Positions 45,546 to 64,000 of a stretch of 64,000 nucleotides of DNA are shown here, piece by piece. How positions within the stretch are numbered: position 1 is the stretch's first letter; every line of letters starts with the position of its first letter. Location: the NCBI GenBank assembly GCA_009760855.2, contig WPIO01000271.1, forward strand, positions 1-64,000. Reading direction: 5' to 3'. The position numbers and the translations under genes are program-made. The DNA comes from Cristatella mucedo (Eukaryota; Bryozoa; Phylactolaemata; Cristatellidae). Below the pieces are notes generated by a model, which saw nothing but the letters and a program-made list of their open reading frames with translations, was not told the origin of the DNA and made no database searches.

Positions 45546-48237
45546 GCATGGAACCGCCGCAGCGCGCTAAATCGTGCCGCCGAGAAACTATTGGCCTCGA
45601 TCGAGCGGCGAACGATCTCGCTCGACCTTTGGTCGTCTGCTCCAGCGCTCCAATGGTTGATGCAGCAATGGAGACTAAGATTACGTGGACGTTAACTTTC
45701 GGCTCGCGAGAGCGCCGTCATGCCCGTGCGCGTTCGTGCGTCTGTGTGAGTTCGATGAAAATACGTGCGGTGAAAATACGCTTACTTTCGTCTGCAGCTG
45801 CGACAGCGAGAACTGTCGCCATTTCTTAGCTGGCTTTAAACTAGGATTTTGATAAAAACGTACCGAGTTACGCCGGGCTAAATTGGGTGTGCAGGCGCTT
45901 GTGGCCGACGACCTGCAGAGGCAACGATACAGGCACCCAGTGTGATCTGCATCACAATACAGACGGCAAAGGACATAATAGTTGCTTGCTACACTTCAGA
46001 ACGGCCGCATACCAATCGGCAGTAAGTAGATCCTAAAATGTTCGGTCGCTTACAGGCAGCCATTTCTGAAATGCCATCGATCATTAATTCTCACCGTAGT
46101 GGTTTTCGTATGCTTACTTTACGGCTACCTTACAATTGGAATGCGGTCGTTATCACTCCGACAACTGGCGTCTTGCCCTTGCCAACCAATATTAACTTTG
46201 ATGAACGCGTCTCTGTGAACTCATTCCGGAAGCTCGTTGGCATAGCATGCACCACTGTTTGCTAGTATTTTGGAAACCTCCGGACAACGCAGTTCCATAT
46301 TGTGCTCGAGACGCTAGGAGTAAAGAATAAAACGGGTGTAGAGGCAAGAATTAACTCTGGTAGCCATCGTGTATTTTGTATGACCAATGGATTATTCCCA
46401 CCTTGCAAGTTCTGACTGATGCTAACAGACCCCCGCAGTAAAGATAAAGGACCGCATAAAAAAGACCGCATAGCAACGTAAGTTTCAAACAGGATGTGAA
46501 CTACCACGATGCCGAGGATGACTTGCTTCGTGAGGCGACCGTGTTTATACTTATAAATGCATGGGGTGATTCACGTTGAAACGGTGGTGCCATGTAAACC
46601 AGCGGGATTATGGCAGAAAATTGATATTCGTGATTATGCGATGACAAGACAGCTTATTGCCGAGGCCTCAACAGGCCGGCGCCCTGAGATTGGCGGGAAG
46701 CCAGGATTCGAGGCTCGGGGCTGATTTGAGCACTAGGCCGCAGAGTCTTTGGTGACTTCATCCCCTCTGTTGAATGCCTGTAACCGTCCGCTGCTGCTAA
46801 ATAGAATCTTCGGTGTTTCGGATAAGGACTTGATGTTCTAAGGTAAGAGCGCTCTTCGTCGCTGCCATGTTCCAGCTACTTTCGACGCACGTGTGTGCAT
46901 TGGTGCAGCACCTGCAAGTAACTAGCCTCGCTTCAAGGTTCAGGCGTCGCCGGTAGTCGTTCGGCGGAGGAGACTGGCGCCGTTAAGATTGCTGCGTTTT
47001 CGGCCTAGTTCTCACCGGACGTGGAAGACGCGCACACCAAGCTTGTAACAACGTGGAGAAATGTTGGCTTTCTCTCCACCAGTCTCCCTAGTTGATCCAG
47101 AATTATTTACAGATTCTAGGATAGCAGCAAGTATTCAATCCCGAGGCAACTAGCCCATACATTGTCTAATTACCGACGGAAAGAGCAGCCAGTGAACCGA
47201 AAGGAACAGACCAGTCACTCATCCTCTCTCTCTTGCCTTCTCTCCCTCCCTTTCCCACTCTCATCTCCTTCCATCAGCCCAATCCTCTGCTCTTCTTTCC
47301 TTCACACTCTCGGCTACACACTCTTTCGTGCTTTCTCTGTTCCTCTCTCCTTCTTTTGCACTGCAGATCTCTCGTACTCTCTGTTAATCCGGGGGCCAGC
47401 TCATAAGTAAAATGCAGCCTTGGAGGAGTGGAAAAGAGTTCTAGCCGGCACCTTCGCTTCGAAACTTCGCATTCCAAAGTGAACAGAGGTCGTAAACAAA
47501 AAAGAAGTCTAGGAGTTTCGCGAGGTCCTTTATTTATCGCAATAAACATTCCTTCACCATCTATCTATACTGCGTTTGCAGCAGGCTATTTCCGGATCAC
47601 GCGACGGTGACGGCCCACGGGTACAGAGAGACGCTAGAGCTGCTGAGCTAGCCCGAGCGTTCGAGTACAGAGCAGAGCAATCGCGGGCACACCGACCTGA
47701 GTATCCAAGTACAGACTACCAGCGAACCTGGGCAGAGGCCAGAGCTGGTGAATTGCTGCCATCCGCACAGCTGGACGCAACGTTCAATCTGGCCACAGTT
47801 AACAGATAGAAGAGTTCGTCCCGAGTACTACATCTTGCTCGACCCCTCGACCTCGACTGAGCAAAGCATGCTTACGCACCAACTTACGCACCAAAAAAGC
47901 CCGGACAAAAGTTCCGCTGCTGAGCCCAATCGGGAATAGCAGAGCCCTGGCGAACCAGCTGCTCGCCAGACTACAATCGGCGACACTCGCTCGCGACGGT
48001 GACTGCAGCACCAACAGCAGAAGCAGTCATGCAGGATAAATGCTCTAAAGTGTCATAGCACGGCACGGAAAACAACATAGCACATGTATACACGGTAAGA
48101 TGCAAAGCAGCAGGTGGCTATTGCAGTCGGTGCCTCTGACAACAACAGTCAGCGCCACGGAAGCTGAAAAGCTGCATTCAAGCACACGCCAACATCGTTG
48201 GGGACATGCGGTGTCTCCCCTGATGAGCAAGAAACGA
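45546..48237. other. No gene recognised; includes FHL 3' UTR side
   Basis: The stretch 45,546-45,840 is CpG-rich. A 75-codon plus-strand frame at 46,038-46,265 has no known domain. Near 46,690 a minus-strand tRNA-like box (CCTCGAATCCTGGC) suggests an isolated SINE head. A T/C-rich run spans 47,215-47,370. On the minus strand AATAAA at 47,534-47,529 lies about 700 nt past the FHL stop and is the best candidate for its polyadenylation signal. Confidence 0.4.
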
Positions 48238-56942
<8,705 letters not shown>

Positions 56943-56975
56943 GTGGTAGGCGTCGCCTTTGATGCTGACGTATTG

Positions 56976-57444
56976 CTGAGAGAAGATGAGCTACAGCAGA
57001 GGAAGCAGAGAGCAGCTAGGCTTTAGCAGAAGGCTGGAAGCAGAAAGCTGCCGAAGCCGTGGCCCAGGCCGGCAGTGTGTGTGTGTGTGGGTAGGGGGAG
57101 GATCGAGAAAAGTGGCCAGTTGTTCCACACTCCATTGTTACTCAGTGTCGCTCGGTGTAACTGAGAATGGATTCAGATGCTGCTGCTGCATTCAGCTGGC
57201 TGGCTAAGCAGGCCCAACAACTAGGCTCAAGTGAGCCCACAATGGAGTGGATGCTGATGCAGTGGCCATTCATTCGCGAGAAATGGCACCTGTTTACCGT
57301 GGGCAAATTGCAACTCATTGCTAGAGCAATTAGTCCTTGGGCCTGTAGAGCTGTCTACCCACAACCCGGCTGCTGCAAACCTTTGCAAAGTGGCCAAAGA
57401 GTCTCGGCTGCTCCTTCAGTGGCCTCCTGCCGGTTTGCCAAGCA
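56976..57444. other. Upstream side of FHL, no further exon found
   Basis: Contains a short (GT)n at 57,077-57,090. I looked for CxxC...HxxC patterns on the minus strand here and to the right end of the window and found none. Confidence 0.45.
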
Positions 57445-57522
57445 GCCGGCTCCTCATCGGCTTTGAGCAGCAGCAGCAGCCGGAGCTCGGCTGCTGCTGC
57501 TCAAAGCCGATGAGAAGCCGGC
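57445..57522. repeat. 78-nt near-perfect palindrome with CAG/CTG core
   Basis: GCCGGCT, a one-base mismatch, then CTCATCGGCTTTGAG and (CAG)n pair with the complementary right arm ending GATGAG, mismatch, AGCCGGC. The result is about 35 paired bases per arm, one mismatch, one 3-nt bulge and a 5-nt loop. Confidence 0.9.
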
Positions 57523-57587
57523 CGTCGCAGCATGGAGTGCATTGCAGAGCTCAGTAGCTGTGGTTAGTGGCTGAACTGGAAGGCAGT

Positions 57588-57629
57588 GGCAGCCAGCCAA
57601 CCAGCCAGCCAGCCAGCCAGCCAGCCAGC

Positions 57630-57706
<77 letters not shown>
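57588..57706 (+). repeat. (CAGC)n tetranucleotide repeat
   Basis: About 29 CAGC units with one CTGC variant near 57,630. The Trp/Leu/Ala and Gln/Pro/Ala/Ser frames are repeat translation. Confidence 0.95.
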
Positions 57707-60700
57707 TCAGTGACCGAATGAGAAACCCGGCGGCCATGCAGCTCTGCACCACTCTTGAGAGCAGCTCGCTAAAAACCTAGACAAAACTATGACGAAACAA
57801 CGAATAGGCAGAAAGCCCTGCCGAGTGGCATATGAATCAGACAGAGAGCTGAGCATTCCAGTAGCCATGACGTCGGTGGCGACGTGTGAGAGGGCGCGAC
57901 ACGTGAGAGGATGCTTGCAGCATCACAAGCCGGAAGTGAAGGGTCAGAAGGGCAGACCACAGCTGCAGCTGAGAGAGCATTCGGTAGGTGCTGCTGCTGC
58001 TGCATGAGTGGAGATTGCACACAGGAAGCTCCGTTCACCCTTCTCAGTAAGAGAGCTGATCATTTGACCGTGAAGTCGTGATGCTGGTATGGAGGAGAGC
58101 TATGCGTCACGACGGCTCACGGGACTTTCGGCGATTGTGGATATTGGCCAGAAGCCAGTGGCATAGCATCACGGCCCCTGTGCAGACTGGGCCGCAGGAA
58201 GGTGAAGGTCACACCACCGAGGAGGTGTGGCATACAAGCAAAGGTTCGACCCGAGATCACAGGCACTCAAGAGTATGCGTCCAAGGCAGCACGATCCGAT
58301 TGCAACGGCCAAGCGATAGACTCCTGAGCACACTCTGCTCCTTCAGTACCTGCAGCTGCACCGTGCGATTGCTGACAGCTGACAAAGCTTAGTATTCCTA
58401 GCAAAAAGATACCAGCCGCCAGCTGGTCAGACTCTTTTTGGCGAATCTGCTTTTGCTGGTTGACCTACCTTATGGACAGATCAGCACTGCACTATACTTC
58501 CCCTAGAATCTCTTGTCCGTCTGGGTTAGGGGCCTCTCACCCACCATGGTCCTCTTTTGAGTGGTCAGGTGCTTTCAGTCCCAAAACGAATGCCAGTCAA
58601 AGCTGAAGGCTGGGCGTTGCCAAACCATCTAGATTGCAATGCATCATCTCAGTGCATGAGGCATCTTCTGGGCTCCCGGAGGTTGACGTGGTCATGCTTC
58701 GGTGTACCCAGTGAGAGAGACCAAAAAGAGAGGGTGACCTTTGCACCAAGGTAGCCAAGCTTGAGAGAGCTTTAATGAGCACACCAGGCTGCCTTCCGAG
58801 GGGCTTTCCCCTAGGTAGGGGCTTCCATCATGCCGGCTACCTCATCCTAATGTGACAATGGGTTCAGAAGCCGAAATGCAAGCCACCCAGGGGAGTACAT
58901 AGAGCTCTGCGGGTAAACCTAAGAAGCAGCTAAGAGAAACCACACCAGCAGACGGCTGAAACTCAAAGGCCAGAGTCTGATCGAGGACTCAACGACGCAT
59001 GAGAGGTGACCGGAGGACAGCCCTAAATCCTAAGCCAATACGACAGGACACAGGCGGCTGCTTCGGCAAGCAGAGGTCAAAGAAGGTGCAAAAAGCCAAG
59101 CTTGGACACGCACCTTCAGATTGCCACCGCCGGCATTCGAATCATCAATAGGCAAGCTTGCCGTGAATTCGTCAAGGTGGCAAACCTCTTAATCCCTTGC
59201 TAGGGTGGCCGTTCGTCTGACAGCAGGTTAGGCAAGACCAAAGACTCGAGGAGGAGGAGGGGAAGGGGTAACGTTGCACTCACTTTCGTGATGGCTTCAC
59301 TTCATTATTACACCCGGGATGAACGTGACATCAAGGTAGTGCAATAATTTCATATACAATTAACGTTGGCTGATTTAAATACCCGATTTGCGTAGCGACA
59401 GGAGAGTCTGGGCGCGCTGTCACGGCAGCCTGTGGTGGGCAATAGCTGAGCTACCACCCAGGGGCAGCTACTTCACGAGTACCAGGATGTATTCGACGAA
59501 TTGCCCCTACCAAGTGAGGCCCAGGCAGGCTTGAAGAAATCTACCTGCCGTCCGTGGTCGGCCTATCTGATTGGGAGCCATACTTGTGAATCACAGGCAC
59601 AATTTTCTGTACAGACAGAGCAAATGAAGATGACCAGCAGGCCGACCACAAAGAAATGAGTCCAAACATTCCAGGTAGTGGCCACAAAGAGGCCAGTGAA
59701 GCCAGGGGGATTATCCTGGCCACAGCCAAATAGTGGTGGTATAAGCCACAACAGCCTAGACAAACATGACCGATAGATAACACCAGGGGCCAGACTGGAA
59801 TATACCAGGCTGGAAAGCAGACCGGCAGGTCCAAATATCCGACGGTGCTAGGCTAGGATCGCCTACAAACAACAGGTAGTGATCCGGGCACACTTGCCAC
59901 ATAGCAAAGCAGCAGCCTGCTGCCAAATATCCTCTGGGAACAGGACTTCGACAACCACGAGCATACAACTGCACCTTCCTCGTGGAACACGAAGAACTCT
60001 GGGCCTGAGGTTTCGCATGTGCTCGTTCAGCAAAGCAATTCATATCCCAAGCAATTCGCAGTGGGGGCCAGCACTGCCAACAAATGCTCAGCAGTAATTG
60101 ATGGCATCAATGCAAGGGCCCCTTAAAAAAAAGGTGCAGCCTGCAGGTGGGAGCTTAGAGCTCAGGCCAGCCAGCACCGACTGACATGCAGGCTGCATGC
60201 ATTCCAGCGTGAGAGAGGGAGAGAATGGATGCAACTGCCTCACGGTGCATAGCAGCTGTGGCAGCTGCGGCTGCAGCTGCGGCAGCTGCAACAGTAGCAT
60301 GAAAACCGCTGAAGACTGCCGTCAGGCAATGCTAGCAGCAGCAGCAGCTGAGGCAACAGGTAAGGGATCGATGCTTTCCGACGAGCTTTGGCCGGGTTGC
60401 AGTGTGGATTTGTATGGATGCAGATTGTGGATGCAGATGCAGTGTGACACTCACCTCCGAAGCCTTGAGAAGGAAAGAGCAGAAGCAACTTAAGCATCGA
60501 GCAATAAACAAGGGGTCGACCTGTCAATAACCCAGTTCAAAGCCACCATCAGCTGCTGCCTGTGTGACAATAAAGCCATTAGTCGAGTAAGCTCTGACCT
60601 CAGTTTATTTCAGGCGGCTTAATATCAATGCAATCACGCATGGTCAGCCACTACCACTGCATAATCTGCTGCATTCCAAAGTCAAAGAAGCACTGGTAGT

Positions 60701-61034
60701 GATGTTGATTACCATCTATCGAGCCCCCCCATACTGTTATTAAAAGAGCAGCTGTCAGACAGGAGGAGAGCCACCGAGGAGCCAAGGCCAAGGTCGAAGC
60801 GATCTGAAGGGGCAGGGCTCACTCAGCCTGAGTCAGCACCGGGTCCGACTGTGACGTTCAGCTCCTGTTGTCTCAAACGCCCCGGGTTGGGGAACAGTGC
60901 TGGGTTATAAAACACCCGGGTTGGTAAGAAATGGCTCGGATTACAAAACCCGGTTCTAGTGAGAGTTATGAACCGAACCCACGTGGGCACCTCGGGGAGC
61001 CACGGCACAAGTATTCAAAGGCTGGTACCGGCCT
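57707..61034. other. No gene recognised
   Basis: The stretch is GC-moderate with stops in all frames. At about 59,455-59,520 one plus frame reads QLLHEYQDVFDELPLPS, reminiscent of the start of a Ty3/gypsy RT, but nothing downstream supports it. CTG/CAG-rich short repeats lie at 60,245-60,300. Confidence 0.4.
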
Positions 61035-61175
61035 TTGAATGGTTTGACCATGGGGTAAGGCTCTAGCTTTTAGCCTTTGACGATTGCCTGAGTCGTGTGC
61101 TCGAGCCCTACAGCACCCACGTGAAGCACCCGGATGAGGAGTACATTCTCTTAAGAGCAGCTTACAACGAATTAA
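61035..61175 (+). mobile_element. SINE-A copy 3
   Basis: tRNA-like A-box side (GGGGTAAGGCTCTAGC), B-box side (GTGCTCGAGCCC), then GTGAAGCACCCGGATGAGGA and a diverged tail. Confidence 0.7.
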
Positions 61176-61611
61176 CATCGTTCAATTTCTTAAACTCGAA
61201 AATGAGCCTTCTTGCTCGAGGCCGTGGGCGCCCAACTGCCCGTGATCCAAGTATACTCGCCGGCCAGAAAGAGTGACTTGACCTCGCTCTAGGGTGCCCA
61301 GAGTAGCAGGCCAGGCCAGGGCTGCCACTCTAGGTATGTGCGGCGCCTCTGAGTATCAAAATTCACCTGCTATCTGGGCTAGAGCTGCCGATGCAAGTCG
61401 CGCTTAAAGGTAAGGTCATGGTCGGCTGCTGGTCTACACAGTCAGAGAGACTAGAGGTACTTTATGGTCTCCTTCGGCTCGTGACCCCCTGAGTCAGGAT
61501 GCAACCGGCTAACCTCCGGGCTCTACCCGAAGAGGGGGCAGCAAAGCAGCAAAGCAGGAAGGATGGGCCGGAAGTGAGGTATGCCGAGTGCATGACGGCT
61601 CCTCCCTAGCT
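61176..61611. other. No gene seen
   Basis: No supported feature. Confidence 0.4.
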
Positions 61612-61775
61612 GATTAAACAGCCTCTTTTTGTATAGCGACAGAAGAGCCTTTACGGCTATCACCACCGCTTGCAGTGGCGATAAAGGATCGCCCACCGCA
61701 TGAATCGAACCCACGACCTCGGGACTGAGGTCGTGAAAGCAACCGCCTTACCTAGTGTGCCAGGGCAGTAGCCAT
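61612..61775 (-). mobile_element. SINE-B copy 5, best preserved
   Basis: The sense strand reads TGGCACACTAGGTAAGGCGG (A-box side), GGTCGTGGGTTCGATTC (B box), GGCGATCCTTTATCGCC, GCAAGCGGTGGTGATAGCC, then CTCTTCTGTCGCTATAC and AAAAAGAGGCTGTTTAATC. Confidence 0.88.
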
Positions 61776-61799
61776 CTAACCCATCGTCGGCTGACAGTG

Positions 61800-62009
61800 C
61801 TCCGAGAGAGGGGAGAGAGATGCAGAGGGAGGAAGGAAGGGAGAGAGAGAAAGGGAGGGAGGGAGGGAGGTAGAGAAAGGGAGAGAGGGAGAGAGAGAGA
61901 CAGGCAAGCAGACAGACAGACAAACATAGACAGAGAGATAGAAAGAGAGATAGAAAAAGAGATAGAAAGAGAAGAGAGAACTAGAGAGAGCTAGAGAGAG
62001 CTAGAGAGC

Positions 62010-62068
<59 letters not shown>

Positions 62069-62069
62069 G
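61800..62069 (+). repeat. Imperfect (GA)/(GGGA) tract ending in pure (GA)n
   Basis: GGGA- and GATA-interrupted purine tract followed by about 60 bp of pure GA. Confidence 0.95.
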
Positions 62070-64000
62070 ACCTTCGGCTACCGCCCTCCCTCAAAGCAAG
62101 AAATGTGGCCGCACGTGCAAGCAGCTGAGGCAGCAGCAGCTGCAGCTTAGTGAAATCAGAGCAATGGCCGTGAGGCTGCACCTCCATACGTCCTGCTGCC
62201 TCGCCATACCTTACCTGCGGATCTCAGATGCCGGGTCGCTATCAGTCGTCCAGGAGCAGTAGGCACGATGGAATGACAGGTTGCCCCACAGCAGGCTTTC
62301 CACGATAGCCAGCCAGGCCAAGTCTATCGCAGCCCACCAACTGCAGCAGCCAGTCAAAGCCAGGGGTCACGGATTGGCTGCCCCTAGGCGACGTGACCCC
62401 AAGTCCTTAGTTCTGGGCACCAGCCCCCCCCCACTGAGCATACGCGGCACCTAAGGGCTTGCCGAGAGGCTACATTCTGCAGGCGAGAGCAGACCGCCAG
62501 GCTAAAAACGAAAACCGAAAGCGAACGACCGAGCAGATGGTGGAACCAAAAGTAGCCAGGCCTCTTCTGGTGCTTCATTAACCGGGCACCGGCAGGTCTA
62601 GTACCACCGCGTAGGCTGTACAAATCTCGGGCGCTCATTAGGCTAATGACCTGGGTGCCTGTCAGCTACCCGGAAATCAATTCAACTCCTGCAGACTCCG
62701 GACTCACCCCCGACTTGAAAGTCCTTCCGCAGAGGAGGAACTGGTGAACAGTCAGTGACGTCAGAATGAGCCTGCTGGCTGCCGCTTTAAGTCCGGACGC
62801 GGTCGACGACCGCATCGATGAATACACGAACGAGTAGGAGCTGAGACATTGTTCTGTTTCACGAACACTCTTCGAATTCTTGCAAAAGGAAGCTGACTCC
62901 GGCGCCGGCGTTCGGCACTGCCACCCCGCCCCGCCCGCCCCACCCCGTTTCAATTTTGGCTTGAATGGTAGAGGACGACCGCACATCTGTGGAAGTCGGA
63001 AAACCGCACGAACTCAGTTCGCGAAATAAAAGCCTCTGTGCTCACGATTAACAACCGTTCTCTTTCTTACCTACACTAGTTGATAGGACAAATCGCCATC
63101 GATGGCGATGTCGATTTCTCTACCAAATGACGGTACAACGGTAGCGGATCCAACATAAAAATCACATGGCGTTTCTGCAAGTCCCTTCGGATTTTTTGGG
63201 TTCCTGTAGTCGCAGTTGCTTCTACTTTAAAGCTCCAGAGGGCTGGCTGCAAAGAAAGTTTCTCAATCAATCGGATAATTAGTACCTGATAGCAATTGGC
63301 ATCGTTGGTAAGCGAATTCTCTGCCTGAGCCTCTACTCACGGGTCTCGTGCAGATAGGCCCTGCCAATAAAAATTGCCCGTTTGAGGAGTTTGACTAGCA
63401 AACGGAACTACAGTAAATTCCTTTTGAATGACCGTAGATGTGCAAGATAAAGACATTAAGGACTAAAGAAGGAGTCCGAGAGTGTGCCAGAGTGACGACC
63501 GCGGTTCGACTGAGACAGCACGACAGCGATAGATTGCAGGCAAAGATTGAGGACTAGAGAATAGCCACTGGTTAATTGCTTGCCAGATGCACTGAACACG
63601 GGGAGATACAGCCGCTCAGCCACCTAGCGGCAGCATGCATTTGCACGAGTCAACATTTACATGATCGAAGCATGTCCAGGAGGCTAGCAACCGGGGTCTC
63701 AGTCACTTTCGTTGCAGATTATTGAACAGGAAGAAAGGGATGATTTAATAATTAAGAAAACAATAGTGAAGTAGAAAGGGGCCACTAGCGGCCTAAAGGA
63801 TTGATTAGTGAATAAATCTCACTGGAAGGCGAAGAGCTACATACGCCCAAGCTTCGCCAGCTGCAGCAGTACTTGTTGGCACGCGAAACTAAAACTAGTA
63901 AAAAATCCAAGCACAGTGTAGCACCGCCGAAATGTCAGGAGTAGCTGACTTTTCTTGGCTATACTTTCAGCTTCGTTAGAATCCCAGCTGCTGCAGCTCA
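62070..64000. other. No gene recognised; GC-box-rich stretch at 62,880-62,945
   Basis: CpG-rich between about 62,690 and 63,010. The plus strand carries CCACCCCGCCCCGCCCGCCCC near 62,922, a cluster of Sp1-type GC boxes. It could be a promoter for either strand, for instance a distal first exon of the minus-strand FHL gene 6 kb away. No adjoining exon is identified. A 106-codon minus-strand frame across it has no known domain. Confidence 0.3.

Noticed and set aside
59455-59520. Possible Ty3/gypsy pol fragment (LLHEYQDVFDE)
   Set aside because: Only about 15 residues look right; no RT, RNase H or integrase motif follows in any frame.

Overview
The window is nuclear DNA of an animal, most likely a repeat-rich invertebrate. 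The evidence is an intron-containing LIM-only gene with GT-AG junctions, CR1/L2-type LINEs, tRNA-derived SINEs, hAT and Maverick/Polinton relics, and many long (GA)n, (CA)n, (CAG)n and (AT)n tracts. There are no operons and no long intact ORFs. I cannot name the species or phylum.

The only confidently recognised host gene is on the minus strand at 48,238-56,975. It encodes a four-and-a-half-LIM (FHL) protein in five coding exons whose splice phases all agree. From the ATG at 56,942 it encodes 279 residues, the usual FHL length, with every LIM zinc ligand present. Its introns hold a nearly intact LINE reverse transcriptase (52,025-53,940), LINE 3' ends, a (GA)n tract of about 290 bp, a CA/CGCA block and an AT-rich block. 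A weaker plus-strand model of three phase-compatible exons at 19,572-21,823 may be an unrecognised gene.

Most of the rest is mobile-element debris. LINE-A (CR1/L2-like, (ATT)n-tailed) has about 16 copies and LINE-B (CR1-like C-terminus) has four. SINE-A (three copies) carries a tRNA-like head and a 3' tail that resembles the LINE-A 3' stem-loop. SINE-B (five copies) has a different tail. A hAT transposase relic of the ZMYM1/DUF4371 type lies at 12,950-15,400. The 24.9-33.5 kb stretch is AT-rich and codes on both strands. It is the wreck of a Maverick/Polinton-type element: protein-primed DNA polymerase pieces, an rve integrase, a fibre-like protein with tail-fibre-type repeats, and several unidentified ORF relics. 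All are broken by stops, frameshifts and later LINE insertions.

Layout: 0-10 kb repeats and a nested LINE/SINE cluster; 10.9-15.4 kb LINE plus hAT; 15.6-18.3 kb microsatellites; 19.5-21.8 kb candidate gene with two LINE-A copies in its introns; 22.6-24.75 kb long decayed LINE-A; 24.9-33.5 kb Maverick relic; 33.5-48 kb LINE/SINE fragments, CpG-rich unassigned sequence and a 35-bp minisatellite born inside a LINE; 48.2-57 kb FHL gene; 57-64 kb no recognised gene, with repeats, a 78-nt near-perfect palindrome and a GC-box-rich stretch.
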